Origin: Thiomicrorhabdus sp. 6S3-12
GTDB taxonomy: Bacteria > Pseudomonadota > Gammaproteobacteria > Thiomicrospirales > Thiomicrospiraceae
Assembly: GCF_017571475.1 (NCBI RefSeq)
Contig: NZ_JAGETW010000002.1
Coordinates: forward strand, 229,752 to 293,751
DNA: 64,000 bases
Reading direction: 5' to 3'
Part shown: positions 17,277 through 27,157 of the stretch, piece after piece
Numbering within the stretch: position 1 is the first letter of the stretch
How the letters are laid out: every line of letters starts with the position of its first letter
Program-made: the position numbers and the translations under genes
Notes under the pieces: generated by a model
Seen by the model: the letters and a program-made list of their open reading frames with translations, nothing else
What the model was told of the DNA's origin: nothing
Databases searched by the model: none

Positions 17277-20200
17277 TTAATCGACTTCCACCCAGGCGTC
17301 AATCTCTGCCAGATAGAGTACAAGCTTTTGCGTTCTGGATTCTTGAGCCGAGAAAAGTTCTGCGTAACGATTCAGCTGCGAACGATAATATTCGCTCTGC
17401 TGCTGAATAAATGTGTTGCGTTTCTGCGGTTGATCGCAATCATCGCAGGCGCTGGTCTTGTAATCGATAATCCAGCGCACACCGTCTTGATCGACCAGTG
17501 TCCGGTCGATAATATGCAGCTCAATCTCGCCTTGCGCATTGATTGACTGCAACTCATACTCGCTCATCGCCTGTGACTGGCTGTTCGACAGCGCCCAGCG
17601 CACCTTCGGGTTTCGATAAGCGTTTTGCAGACAGCGTTGCACCTTATCCCATGCCTTGTCCACCTGAGAAGCGTTTAATCCCTGCTGTTGCAGCCAGCGC
17701 AAATAAAACGCCTGCTGGGTCTTCAGGAAATTATCGGCAACCGTTTCTATGCCGATCCGCGCCCATTGCTCAAGAACATTGTGCACCAGATTCCCAGACG
17801 CTTTGCTGACCAGATTGGCGCCCTGCCAGTAATCCGGCTCCAGATTCTCATCCGCCGGAGTCGTATCGACCGACTTGGTCGTTTTCTCTTTCGCTTCCGG
17901 GGGGGATAAAGCCGGCCTAGGCAAGTGCGCCAAATAATCGAACAGTCCCGCGCGCTCCAGCGGCAGACGGGAAACCAAAATAGCTTCCTCATGCTCACCG
18001 ACGTCCTCGCCAGACGGCAACTCCTGAGTCAGGCGCTCGCAGATCGCTTCCTGCACCGACCCGCCCAAAGCCGGCCACAGCGCTTCCAGCATCGAACCTT
18101 TCGGCGTGCTATAACTCTCTTCGTCGGTTTTTTCGTCAATTTTCAGTTCCGCAAACAGATGCAACTGCGCTTTGGCGCGCGTACAGGCGACATACAGCAG
18201 ACGCCCCAGCTCAAAGCCCTGTTTCTGCGATTCGAACTGGTTTAACAGCCGGCTCAGATAGGATTTATCCTGCCCTTTCTGGTCGATCGGCGCGAGCACC
18301 AGATGTTCCTGCCCGGCCGAATCCATAAACTGGAACCAGGACACCAGTTCCGGATCATCATTGCGAGCCTTTTTCGCCAGCCCCGGCAGAATGACGGTAT
18401 CGAACTCCAGCCCCTTGGATTTATGCATGGTCATCAGCTCAATCTGCTGACTCGGCTCAGAGGCATCGGCGCTGGCGAAAAGCGTTTCCACCAGCTCTTC
18501 GAGACGTTCCAGATCCAGCGCTTCGTGATCAAATTCGCCGAGAACATCAAAATAGGCGGCGACATTTTGCAAGGCCACCGGGCTTTCCACACTCAAAGCG
18601 CCATCCAGCATCAGCCAGCACTCTTTGAGCAGTTTTGAAAACGGATAAATGCCCAGCTGAGCAATCGCCGTCTGCAACACCGGCCATGCCTTTTGGATGC
18701 GCTGCTGCCCCTCAAGACTCAACTCGCCCAAATCAATCAGGCCGTCGCTGTGCAATGCCTGCTCGACACAGAAAGCAACGGTTTTATAGGGTTTAGAGGC
18801 GATCAGCGCGTGCAAATCATGCAGATTCAAACCGACCAGAGGCGAACGCAAAAGCGCGATCCACGCGGCACGGTCGCCCAAATGCAGCAGTGCCCGGCTT
18901 AAGGCCAGACAATCCTGTACCTCCTGACGCTCCTGCAAGGTTTCCAGCTCTACCGCCCGGAAAGGGATGGCCGACTTTTTCAGCTCCGTAGCGATGGCCA
19001 GAAGATGCGAACGCGAACGCCCGAGCACGGCAATTTTGCGACTGTAGATCGCTTCTTCGTAACTGCGCTCCTGTTGACGCTGTTGCTCCAGACGCTCAAC
19101 AATAAAATCGACAACACTCCGGCTCTGATCGCCGTCGCCGTGAAATTCCCAATGGTTAAAGACCGCTGGCTCGGTATCCTCGCGCGGGGTCAGCGCATGG
19201 CTGAACTTAACTGCCCCCTTGGCCATATCGTCTTCTTTCGGCAGCACCTGTTTAAAGGTCTGGTTGACCCACTCCACCACCTGTTTCTGCGAGCGAAAGT
19301 TGACCGTCAGATTCAACGGTTGCAGGCTTACCGGCCCGAAAGTTCCTTGCCACGCCTTCAGAAAGTTAGCCACCTCCGCTTCGCGGAAACGGTAGATCGA
19401 TTGCATCGGGTCACCGACGATAAACAGAGTACGAGCATCGTCCGGCTGCCAGCCGGCAACCAGTTTATTGACCAGTTCAAACTGCTTGGAGCTGGTGTCC
19501 TGAAATTCGTCAATCAGCAGATGCTGAATCTGATAATCGAGTTGCAGCGCCAGATCGGTCGGCTCCTCTTTTTCTCCCAGTGCCTGCGAAGCAGCCTGCG
19601 CGATCTCGATGAAATCCGCTTCGGAACGACTCTGGAAAACCACCTTAAGATAAGCCGCGCACACCTTGAGCAGTTGCATCAGGCTTTGCAGTTTCAACCA
19701 TTGGTCATCGCTGTAATGCGGATCGGGCAGATCTTTTAACGAAGCCAGCGCCGTCACCAAGGAACCCTGACGGTCGTCGGCATCGGCAATTCCCTGAATG
19801 ACCTGCGCCATCTGGTCCTTGCGCTCTTTGGCTTCGCCCTTTCCGGCCGGAAAACCTTCGTTTTTAGTCAGGCGACCGCGCAGTTTCTTGCCGTCTTTGG
19901 TCAAGACCCAGGAGGCAAGAATACGCCAGGATTCGGTATCTTCTTCGGCAAACGGCCAGGCTCCAGCGATTCTGGACAGGTCAGGCTGATCGTTATGCTG
20001 GGCATAGTCGGCAATGTCGCAGACTTCTCTTAACAAGTCGCTGACCTTGCTCAGACTTTTACGATGCTGACGCAGTTCGCTGAAAACAATTTCCTGCAGA
20101 GACTGCTCTAGCGCGTGGCGCTGATCCGAGTCGGCATAAGGCAGATAATCCATCCACTGGTCACGTTTGGCGAGCATATCGCTGAGCAGATTCTGCGCGC

Positions 20201-20798
20201 GCGAATAACGTCCATTGACCAAGTCCAAGAGCTGTTCGACCAGCGGCGCAAAATTCTCATCCTGCAATACCTGGCGCACCGCTTCCAGATAAGCCTGATG
20301 CGGTTTGTCGCTGAGATTCAGTTGCGCCCCCATCTTCGACAACAGCGGCATCTGTCCGACCAGAAAACTGTTAAAGCCGTCGATCGTCTTGATCCGCAAG
20401 CGGTTCGGGTTATTCAGCAGCTGCCAGTCCATTTCGGCATCGCGCTGCAGCGCTTTCTGCGCTAGCTTCCAGGTATTGCGATCCACCAGAGAAGCATCCG
20501 ATGCAAGCGGACGGGAACCGAAAACCAGCGCTTTCATAATCCGCTCGCGCATTTCCGCCGCTGCCTTTTTGGTAAAGGTCATGGCGATAATCTGTTCCGG
20601 CGCTTTGACCTGCGACAAGAGTCCCAGATAGCGCTGAGTCAGCAGCGAGGTTTTTCCCGAACCGGCCGGAGCCTGCACAATAAAAGAGTGAAACGGGTCA
20701 ATCGCCTGCAAGCGAGGCTGCGCATCCGCCAACTGGCTGTCCAGTTCCAGGCCGAATAGCTGCTGCGGACTTGGGTAAACAGAAGCTTCTAAACTCAT
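17277..20798 (-). CDS. UvrD/RecB-like helicase-nuclease (AddA-like)
   Basis: A 1173-residue superfamily 1A helicase with a C-terminal nuclease. The Walker A motif APAGSGKT is at 43-50, followed by TFTKKAAAEM. Motif II is LIDEFQDTSS, and the helicase motif V/VI region has TMHKSKGLEFDTVILPG. Near the C-terminus, IDRTLVDQDGVRWIIDYKTS is a RecB-family PD-(D/E)XK nuclease motif. Its start overlaps the stop of the upstream nuclease gene by 4 bases (ATGA). Together the pair resembles AddAB, the double-strand-break resecting enzyme used instead of RecBCD; the biochemical role here is inferred. No recC- or recD-like gene is visible. Confidence 0.9.
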   Translation of the reverse strand: MSLEASVYPSPQQLFGLELDSQLADAQPRLQAIDPFHSFIVQAPAGSGKTSLLTQRYLGLLSQVKAPEQIIAMTFTKKAAAEMRERIMKALVFGSRPLASDASLVDRNTWKLAQKALQRDAEMDWQLLNNPNRLRIKTIDGFNSFLVGQMPLLSKMGAQLNLSDKPHQAYLEAVRQVLQDENFAPLVEQLLDLVNGRYSRAQNLLSDMLAKRDQWMDYLPYADSDQRHALEQSLQEIVFSELRQHRKSLSKVSDLLREVCDIADYAQHNDQPDLSRIAGAWPFAEEDTESWRILASWVLTKDGKKLRGRLTKNEGFPAGKGEAKERKDQMAQVIQGIADADDRQGSLVTALASLKDLPDPHYSDDQWLKLQSLMQLLKVCAAYLKVVFQSRSEADFIEIAQAASQALGEKEEPTDLALQLDYQIQHLLIDEFQDTSSKQFELVNKLVAGWQPDDARTLFIVGDPMQSIYRFREAEVANFLKAWQGTFGPVSLQPLNLTVNFRSQKQVVEWVNQTFKQVLPKEDDMAKGAVKFSHALTPREDTEPAVFNHWEFHGDGDQSRSVVDFIVERLEQQRQQERSYEEAIYSRKIAVLGRSRSHLLAIATELKKSAIPFRAVELETLQERQEVQDCLALSRALLHLGDRAAWIALLRSPLVGLNLHDLHALIASKPYKTVAFCVEQALHSDGLIDLGELSLEGQQRIQKAWPVLQTAIAQLGIYPFSKLLKECWLMLDGALSVESPVALQNVAAYFDVLGEFDHEALDLERLEELVETLFASADASEPSQQIELMTMHKSKGLEFDTVILPGLAKKARNDDPELVSWFQFMDSAGQEHLVLAPIDQKGQDKSYLSRLLNQFESQKQGFELGRLLYVACTRAKAQLHLFAELKIDEKTDEESYSTPKGSMLEALWPALGGSVQEAICERLTQELPSGEDVGEHEEAILVSRLPLERAGLFDYLAHLPRPALSPPEAKEKTTKSVDTTPADENLEPDYWQGANLVSKASGNLVHNVLEQWARIGIETVADNFLKTQQAFYLRWLQQQGLNASQVDKAWDKVQRCLQNAYRNPKVRWALSNSQSQAMSEYELQSINAQGEIELHIIDRTLVDQDGVRWIIDYKTSACDDCDQPQKRNTFIQQQSEYYRSQLNRYAELFSAQESRTQKLVLYLAEIDAWVEVD

Positions 20799-23671
20799 TC
20801 GTTCGTCTCCTCTGCCTGCAACTTCAATTGCTGACGTACCTCCGGCAGACGCAAAGCCAGATAGGCCTGCGCATATTGAACATCGGTCTCTTTGGCAAAC
20901 TGCATACGCGCATCACCCTGCTGAATCTGTCGGGCCAAGGTTTCCACTTCCTCTTTTAACGACTGCAACAGATCCTCCCATTGCACCTGATAGAACTCGC
21001 TCTTTTCGTTTTCCGCCAGTTTGCTGAACACCTTGATGCCGCGCCCCGGAAGCAGATCGCCCTCCTCGGTCAAGGCACTGAAACTGACGCCGTCGTCGGA
21101 GTGCAACAGACCATAGCCGATGCCGCAGATCTGCTCACTCAATTGCGCCACAAACTTATCCTGCGATTCCTCTCCGATCTGTTCCAAGGCGTGCAGATAA
21201 ACTGCCAACTGTGGTGCCTGCAGCGGCGTTTTCAGCAGATCATTGATCGACGCCTTACCGCTCTTGTAATCGATAATCAGCGCCCTGCCGTCCACCTGAT
21301 CGATACGATCGACAATCACCTTGAACTGAATGCCCGCCAGCGTAATATAGACTTCCTGCTCGGTGGAAAAGTTGGCAAAACTGGCGCGCGTTTTTTCCAG
21401 CTCAAGCCAGTCCCGGCACAGCTGTTTAATACGTGCCATTTCCAGCTGTAGCAAACTCTCGCTCAGGGTGTTATGCACTTCGTCGAAAACCGTCTGCAAA
21501 TGTCGGTCGAGCAGTTCGCTCAGTTCATCCTCACTTAATGCAATCAGCGCCGTCTGGGTTTTCAGCTCATCCCAAACCAATTCCAGAACACGATGCAGCA
21601 TCGAGCCCTGATTGGTGGACTGCAACGTCTCTTCGACCTGCTGTAAACCGTATTTGGCACCGAGACGATAATCCAGAAACGCCATCAACGGGCATTTACT
21701 CTGTGCCTGCAGAATGCCGCTGCCGCCCGGCGCGCTTTCGCCTTCAGGCACTTCCGGCCCGCGATCATCCAGCTGCCATTCAATCAGAGAGTTGTCGGGC
21801 CAGAAGCCATCATTTTGTCTGTCAGCATTTTGCGCACTGAACACTGTCTGAGCCAGAGAGATAAATTCAAGCATCTGCCACGGCTCGCCGTCAAACTCGG
21901 CCAGCAACGGCGACGGCAGCAGCTCCGCTTCACCGGAAAAACGCGGATAGCTTAATACCAGCTGCTCGGCAGCATTCTGCAGACGCTGATTGATCTGCCG
22001 AGCGTACAGCAGCTCGCGATGACCGTCGGCGCGCGGCAGTTTATGTTCACGTTGCAGGTGCATCGGAATAAACGGATTCGGATTGGAAGCGCGCGGCCAC
22101 GCCTGATCGCTCAGGCCGAGCACCCACAAGGCGTCAAACTGCTGACCGCCAGCTTCCAGCATCCCCATAATCTGAATCGGACGATCGCCCTTGGTCTGCG
22201 GCTGGTGCAGCTGTTCAGCAATATAACTCTGCAACAGCGGCAACCACTGCGCCACCGTCTGCTCGCGCACCAGCCCTTGCATGGAAGCGAAACTGTTCAG
22301 CGCGTCCCAGAACGCCTGCTGTTGCTGGTATTCGCTGCTGCTCAGCGTGCGGCTTCCCGGCCAGCCCATACGGTTCAGCGTCTGTTGACAGGCATCGATA
22401 AACGCCTGCTGCGACAGTTTGCCGGAGTACTGAACGCCGGCTTGCGCTTCCAGCGCTTCAAGCAGACCTTTAGGCAAAATCAGCGGCAGCAGACGTTCTT
22501 CGTCTTCGAGATAATCAACACACTCGTTCAGCAGTCGCGGCAAGCTGATCTGTGACCATTGCAGACGACGCAGCTGCAAATCCGCCTGCTGGCGTTTGGT
22601 CAGATCACCCTGCGTATAGGGCGAAATCAGCCACTGACTCCAGTCAGCAAAACGGTACGGCTTATGCGGCTGCAGAAACAGCTGCAGACTCAACAGAGCG
22701 TTCTGCACCAGCGGTACGGTATTCAGAGGCTGACCCAGAGACAGGTTATAGAGTTTATTGTCTTCTTTGAGCAGATCGAATTTCTGCACACCCTGTAAAA
22801 CCAGATACTCGTCGAGCGCGTTCTGCAACGGCTGTTTATAGAGCTGCATGTCGGGTGCAATAATACCGATTTTGATATTGTCTCTGCCTTGCACGGCTTG
22901 TAGCGCTTCAAGTGACTGCCACGCCCAGGCGGCGGCCTGCTGCGCTTCGTCACGAATATCCTGCGCGGCGAAAAGCAGTGTGCTTTGCGGCTGTTTGTCG
23001 CCCGGCGTTTCTTCGATTACTTCCACGCCCGCCTGCGTCATGATCTCCAGCCACTGTTTGAGAAACGGCGTGTAGTCATCGAAACCGTGCAGTTGAATGC
23101 ATTCAGGCAACAGCGATTTAAGTGCTTCCGGCTGGTTATTTAATAAGCCCTCCAGCAATGAGAGCGACGCTTTCTGCAGCAAAACTGAATCCAGCCAGTC
23201 GCGCTTTTGCATCTGCGATTGATAGAGTTCGCTGACCTCTTTATAGAGTTGATTTTCCGGATTAAGAAACGACTCATCCTGCCAGCCTTCGGGCAGAAAT
23301 TCATTGCTCAGCTGCCACGCCTGATAGAGCTGTTTGGCCGTCTGCTGCGGATTCAACAGCGCGATCTCCTCGCCCTGTTTTTCACTGCGTTTAAGTACTT
23401 CCATCAGTGCCTGTTCAAACCACCACACCGCTTCGAAATCGCTTAACAGCCGCTGGTAATCAACCGTTCCCAAACCGCTGAAAGCGACACTGTCGCGCCA
23501 CTGCTGCCACCAGTTGGCAATCGTCAGCGCCTGCAGACTCGGTGCAACCTTGCGATAGGTTCCCGAAGCGGTTTCGGCCTGTGCCTGCACGGCCTGCTGC
23601 TTGAGCGACATCGCCAAACGGTTATTGGCGCAGAGATGGAGAGTGTTTTGGCTGGATTCTGACAGAGTCAT
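20795..23671 (-). CDS. PD-(D/E)XK nuclease, AddB-like partner ('probable DNA repair protein' family)
   Basis: A 958-residue protein that looks like a helicase-fold protein with degenerate ATPase motifs and an active RecB-type nuclease end: VDRIDQVDGRALIIDYKSGK near residue 810. It matches the proteobacterial family found beside an AddA-like helicase. Unlike Gram-positive AddB, the C-terminus has no CxxCxxxxxC cluster, so no iron-sulfur cluster is expected. It is the first gene of the pair; the start ATG 23671 is the first good one. Role in double-strand-break repair is inferred from the partner. Confidence 0.82.
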   Translation of the reverse strand: MTLSESSQNTLHLCANNRLAMSLKQQAVQAQAETASGTYRKVAPSLQALTIANWWQQWRDSVAFSGLGTVDYQRLLSDFEAVWWFEQALMEVLKRSEKQGEEIALLNPQQTAKQLYQAWQLSNEFLPEGWQDESFLNPENQLYKEVSELYQSQMQKRDWLDSVLLQKASLSLLEGLLNNQPEALKSLLPECIQLHGFDDYTPFLKQWLEIMTQAGVEVIEETPGDKQPQSTLLFAAQDIRDEAQQAAAWAWQSLEALQAVQGRDNIKIGIIAPDMQLYKQPLQNALDEYLVLQGVQKFDLLKEDNKLYNLSLGQPLNTVPLVQNALLSLQLFLQPHKPYRFADWSQWLISPYTQGDLTKRQQADLQLRRLQWSQISLPRLLNECVDYLEDEERLLPLILPKGLLEALEAQAGVQYSGKLSQQAFIDACQQTLNRMGWPGSRTLSSSEYQQQQAFWDALNSFASMQGLVREQTVAQWLPLLQSYIAEQLHQPQTKGDRPIQIMGMLEAGGQQFDALWVLGLSDQAWPRASNPNPFIPMHLQREHKLPRADGHRELLYARQINQRLQNAAEQLVLSYPRFSGEAELLPSPLLAEFDGEPWQMLEFISLAQTVFSAQNADRQNDGFWPDNSLIEWQLDDRGPEVPEGESAPGGSGILQAQSKCPLMAFLDYRLGAKYGLQQVEETLQSTNQGSMLHRVLELVWDELKTQTALIALSEDELSELLDRHLQTVFDEVHNTLSESLLQLEMARIKQLCRDWLELEKTRASFANFSTEQEVYITLAGIQFKVIVDRIDQVDGRALIIDYKSGKASINDLLKTPLQAPQLAVYLHALEQIGEESQDKFVAQLSEQICGIGYGLLHSDDGVSFSALTEEGDLLPGRGIKVFSKLAENEKSEFYQVQWEDLLQSLKEEVETLARQIQQGDARMQFAKETDVQYAQAYLALRLPEVRQQLKLQAEETNE

Positions 23672-23782
23672 CGATTTCCTAAAGCGAGTTAACGAAGTGC
23701 AGAAAGAGATTCTAAATCATTTTACTAATTCGTCTAGGTAATAAGCGGAAAGGAAGAATGAAGAAAATATTCCTTCCTTAGT

Positions 23783-24505
23783 TTACTCAGCCAAAAACAA
23801 CATCATTTGCCCACCATTTTGTTTTAGATAGGTTTTGGCTTGCGGGGTTTTGGGATAATGGGATTGCACCAGCGACCAGAAGTCGCGAGAGTGGTTGGGG
23901 TGAACGAGATGGGCGAGTTCATGGACGATGACATAGTCCACCACCCATTCGGGGGCTTGCAGCAGTTTCCAGTTGAATTGCACCAGCCCGCGCCGGTGGT
24001 AGCAGTTGCCCCAGCAGGATTTATAGTTTTTTACCTTGATCTGTTTGGGCGCCAGCTGCATCTGCTCGGCATAGAAGGCCACTTTCGGATGCAGATAAGC
24101 TTGCGCTTCTTTGATCAGTCCGCTTTCCAGTTCTGCGAGTTCGCATTCAATCCGGCGTTTCTGACCGAGCCAGAAAAATTCCGAACCTTGCTGCAGCGGT
24201 ACGTTTTCTTGCTGTTGCACCCGGTTGTGAATTTTCGGTTCGTGGCGATCAATAAAAGCCTGCAGATCGGCGTGATGACTTTGCAGCATGGAACGCACTT
24301 TTTTCGGCGAGACGTTTTGCGGACAATAGAGCTTCCAGCCCTCTTGCAGATATTTCAGGCCGATCGAGCGGTTGCGACGGGTATATTTAATGGTGACCTG
24401 CGTCGGCTCGTTATTAACCTGCATCGGCCAGTGTTGCGGATATTCCTCTTGCGGAGCCGCCTTATTGGCAAGTTTGTCGACTAATTTTCTGGCAAAATGT
24501 GACAT
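23783..24505 (-). CDS. YgjP-like metal-dependent hydrolase (DUF45/SprT-like)
   Basis: A 240-residue protein with a zincin-type metal site: HELAH at 195-199 and further His residues at 202 and 205 (HPNHSRDFW). The YgjP family also shows the preceding SCWGNC and the QFNWKLLQAPEWVVDYVIVH region, both present. It is predicted to be a cytoplasmic metalloprotease, but no substrate is established. It stands alone, divergent from the pseudouridine synthase gene. Confidence 0.87.
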   Translation of the reverse strand: MSHFARKLVDKLANKAAPQEEYPQHWPMQVNNEPTQVTIKYTRRNRSIGLKYLQEGWKLYCPQNVSPKKVRSMLQSHHADLQAFIDRHEPKIHNRVQQQENVPLQQGSEFFWLGQKRRIECELAELESGLIKEAQAYLHPKVAFYAEQMQLAPKQIKVKNYKSCWGNCYHRRGLVQFNWKLLQAPEWVVDYVIVHELAHLVHPNHSRDFWSLVQSHYPKTPQAKTYLKQNGGQMMLFLAE

Positions 24506-24568
24506 TCAAAACTCTGTGTAATCCGTTACGCTAACTTCATTCAAACTGACGCCTGACTATATTACCTT

Positions 24569-25483
24569 ATGACCGATGCAAAAAACGTCCACCTGTCTGA
24601 AAATACGGTTTCCGATAACCGGCATTTTCAGGTAACTGCCGATCACGAAGCAAGCGCTCTGGAGTTGTTGGCACAAGCCTGCCCTTTCAGTAAGGCGAAA
24701 CTGAAAGACTTTGCGCAGAAAGGCGCGATCTGGCTCAGTCACGGCGGTAAAAAGGCCGAAGCGATTCGCCGCTTGAAGCGCACCTTAAAACTCGGTCAGC
24801 AGCTTGACCTATACTACAACCCAAAACTGTTGCAACAGCCTCTGCTCGGCGAGGAGTTTCAGGCGACACTGATCAAGGATTTCGGCGCTTATTCGGTCTG
24901 GTTTAAACCGCGCGGCATGCTGTCGCAGGGCAGTAAATACGGCGATTTTCAGAGTCTTCCGCGCTGGATCGAACTGCGCTCGGAGTTACTGTTTGGGCAG
25001 ATTCGCCAATGCTGGCAGATTCACCGTCTGGACCGCGCGACCGAAGGGCTGATGCTGATTGCGCACAATAAAAAAACCGCGGCGGCTCTGACTCGACTGT
25101 TTGAAGAAAAGCAGATTCACAAAACCTATCTGGCCAATGTCTGGGGCGCACCGGAGCAATCCGAATGGAGTTGCCTCGAACCGATCGACGGCAAAAAAGC
25201 GATCAGTCATTTCAAACTGATCAGCCGTTCGCAAATCGATGGACAAGCGGTCAGTCGTATCGAGATAGCTATCGAAACCGGCCGCAAGCACCAGATCCGC
25301 AAACATCTGGCCTCGGCGAATCTGCCGATTATCGGCGACCGCCTGTACGGCAATGCACAATTGAATAAGCAATACGATTTTGATCTGCAACTGAGCGCCT
25401 ATAAACTGCGTTGGATCTGTCCGATTAATCATGACGAACAAACCATCCAGCTTTCCGACGAACTCCTGACGTTGATCGACTAA
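24569..25483 (+). CDS. RluA-family RNA pseudouridine synthase
   Basis: Isomerises uridine to pseudouridine in rRNA or tRNA. The catalytic motif HRLDRATEG is at 152-160 with Asp155 as nucleophile; later KTYLANVWG, ETGRKHQIRKHLA and IIGDRLYG are family motifs. The N-terminal third (about 30-80) could be an S4-like RNA-binding domain, since FSKAKLKDFAQKGAIWL resembles that fold. The target uridine cannot be told. Length 304 residues, normal for the family. Confidence 0.9.
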   Translation: MTDAKNVHLSENTVSDNRHFQVTADHEASALELLAQACPFSKAKLKDFAQKGAIWLSHGGKKAEAIRRLKRTLKLGQQLDLYYNPKLLQQPLLGEEFQATLIKDFGAYSVWFKPRGMLSQGSKYGDFQSLPRWIELRSELLFGQIRQCWQIHRLDRATEGLMLIAHNKKTAAALTRLFEEKQIHKTYLANVWGAPEQSEWSCLEPIDGKKAISHFKLISRSQIDGQAVSRIEIAIETGRKHQIRKHLASANLPIIGDRLYGNAQLNKQYDFDLQLSAYKLRWICPINHDEQTIQLSDELLTLID

Positions 25484-25591
25484 CGCAAAGCGGATTTTGC
25501 CTTTCAGCCAGCGCCTCAACCATTGCATATTTGCAATTATTTAACCGCGGTTTTAAAGTAGTTATCACTCCGATAACCACAGTGATTGCCA

Positions 25592-25999
25592 ATGCGATTG
25601 ACTCTGCGCTTTCCAATTAAAGGACTGTATTACTACGCCGCCGACGCGCTCTGGCCGCATTTTAGCACTGGGAAACACTTCAAAATACAGACCGAACCGG
25701 ACAATCCTTACGATGCCAATGCGGTACAACTGCTGTGGCGAACCTCGGAAACAAGTGCGCTGATCGGCTATATTCCGCGACAACTGGCTAAAATCCTCGC
25801 GCAGATCTACAGCGCCAACGAGATCGAAAATCTCGACAACCGCATCAGCTTTCTGTGGCAACAGGGAAAATGGCAGGAAATCGAACTGCAAATGACGCTC
25901 GACCTTCCGTGGCATAAGGCCTTGGAATCGGTTCTGCTGTCGCTGTGGCTGCGCAAAAAACACCAGTGGCAGCGCTTTCGTCGCAAGAAAAGTCGCTAA
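25592..25999 (+). CDS. HIRAN-domain protein
   Basis: A 135-residue stand-alone HIRAN-like domain: GLYYYAADALWP, then FKIQTEPDNPYDANAVQL and IGYIPRQLAKIL. The NPYDANA and IGYIP motifs are the hallmark. HIRAN domains in the eukaryotic helicase HLTF bind single-stranded 3' DNA ends; small bacterial versions are uncharacterised. The start is ATG 25592, with a TTG two codons before it as alternative and no clear ribosome binding site. A very basic C-terminus (RKKHQWQRFRRKKSR) fits nucleic-acid binding. It sits 69 bases before an exonuclease gene on the same strand. Confidence 0.8.
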   Translation: MRLTLRFPIKGLYYYAADALWPHFSTGKHFKIQTEPDNPYDANAVQLLWRTSETSALIGYIPRQLAKILAQIYSANEIENLDNRISFLWQQGKWQEIELQMTLDLPWHKALESVLLSLWLRKKHQWQRFRRKKSR

Positions 26000-26068
26000 T
26001 GACTTTACGAAGCCTGCGTGAATCTGCAACAATTCACCGCATAATTTTTGTAAATCAAGAGATTCCAA

Positions 26069-26950
26069 ATGAGCGATAACGCCTCACTCGCACAATGTGC
26101 CCAACTGTTAAACCAGTCCGATGATTATCAGGTTCTGCGCAAACTCAAAGCAACCGAACAGTTCAATGTTCCGCAACAGGAAAACTATCATCGCGTCTGC
26201 GTCATTGATACCGAAACCACCGGTCTGAATACGGCCGAGTGCGAAATTATCGAGCTCGGTTATCAGATTATCGAGTTTGACAGTCAGGGGCACTTCTACC
26301 GCGTACTGGCCGCCAAAAACTTCCTTAACGAACCGGAAGGTGAAATCACCCCGGAAGTCACTAAGGTCACCGGCTTGACCATGGAAGACGTTGCCGGACA
26401 TCAGATTCCCTGGGATCAGGTCGCCGACGACATCGCCCAAGCGCAACTGTGCGTGGCGCATAATGCCGCTTTCGACCGTCCGGTGCTGGAACGCTACCAC
26501 GATGTTTTTGTCGACAAAATCTGGGGCTGCTCGGTAGTACAGATTGACTGGGAAGCACTGACCGATGTCGGTTCGCGCTCGCAGGAATTTCTGTGCTGGA
26601 AGATCGGCCAGTTTTTCTACGGAGCGCACCGTGCACTGGACGACGTTCAGGCGCTTTCCGAACTGCTTTCGCAAGCGGTCGGCGAAGCGAAAATGCCGGC
26701 CTTCCACTATCTGCTGAAAAAAATCCGCGTTGCCAAATCGATTATTCAGGCAACCGGCGCGCCTTTCGATATCAAGGATCAGCTGCGCAGTCGCGGTTAC
26801 CGCTGGGATGCCAGTTTAAGAGTGTGGAAAAAGCTGATTGACGACGATCAATTGGAGACAGAAACCGTCTGGCTGGCGGAAAACTCGACCCCGAATCCGA
26901 CGATCAACAAACTTAAAGCGACCGATACCTTCTCGATTCGCGCGCAATAG
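26069..26950 (+). CDS. DEDDh 3'-5' exonuclease with C-terminal extension
   Basis: DnaQ/RNase T-like exonuclease. The catalytic residues are visible: DTET at 47-50, HNAAFDRP around 135 and GAHRALDDVQ with the essential His and Asp around 190. The last 80 residues form a separate small module with QLRSRGYRWDASLRVWKK, seen in some DnaQ-like exonucleases; its role is unknown. It is too short and differently built to be the normal polymerase III epsilon subunit. The nearby HIRAN gene suggests a shared role at DNA ends, which is inference. Confidence 0.87.
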   Translation: MSDNASLAQCAQLLNQSDDYQVLRKLKATEQFNVPQQENYHRVCVIDTETTGLNTAECEIIELGYQIIEFDSQGHFYRVLAAKNFLNEPEGEITPEVTKVTGLTMEDVAGHQIPWDQVADDIAQAQLCVAHNAAFDRPVLERYHDVFVDKIWGCSVVQIDWEALTDVGSRSQEFLCWKIGQFFYGAHRALDDVQALSELLSQAVGEAKMPAFHYLLKKIRVAKSIIQATGAPFDIKDQLRSRGYRWDASLRVWKKLIDDDQLETETVWLAENSTPNPTINKLKATDTFSIRAQ

Positions 26951-26984
26951 CCCTTTCCTGCTGGCAAGCGTGCCGCCAATCCCG

Positions 26985-27010
26985 GAGAGGCGATATCTTT
27001 ACCGCCTCTC
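26985..27010. promoter_or_regulatory. Perfect 8-bp hairpin upstream of the cytochrome b561 gene
   Basis: GAGAGGCG (26985-26992) and CGCCTCTC (27003-27010) are perfect complements around a 10-base loop. No T-run follows on the plus strand. A second small palindrome, GGGAC-ATAA-GTCCC, lies at 27035-27048. The first may be a weak terminator after the exonuclease gene; the second could be an operator for the b561 gene. Confidence 0.35.
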
Positions 27011-27157
27011 GCAAAACCCGACCGATCCTCACACGGGACATAAGTCCCATATCTCTTGAGCACGCTTAAGAATGCCTTTCACTAGGCTATTTGTCGATTG
27101 CTTTTCGCCGTAAAGTGGCGCCAAATAACAGAACCTTAAATGACAGGGAGAAGTTAT

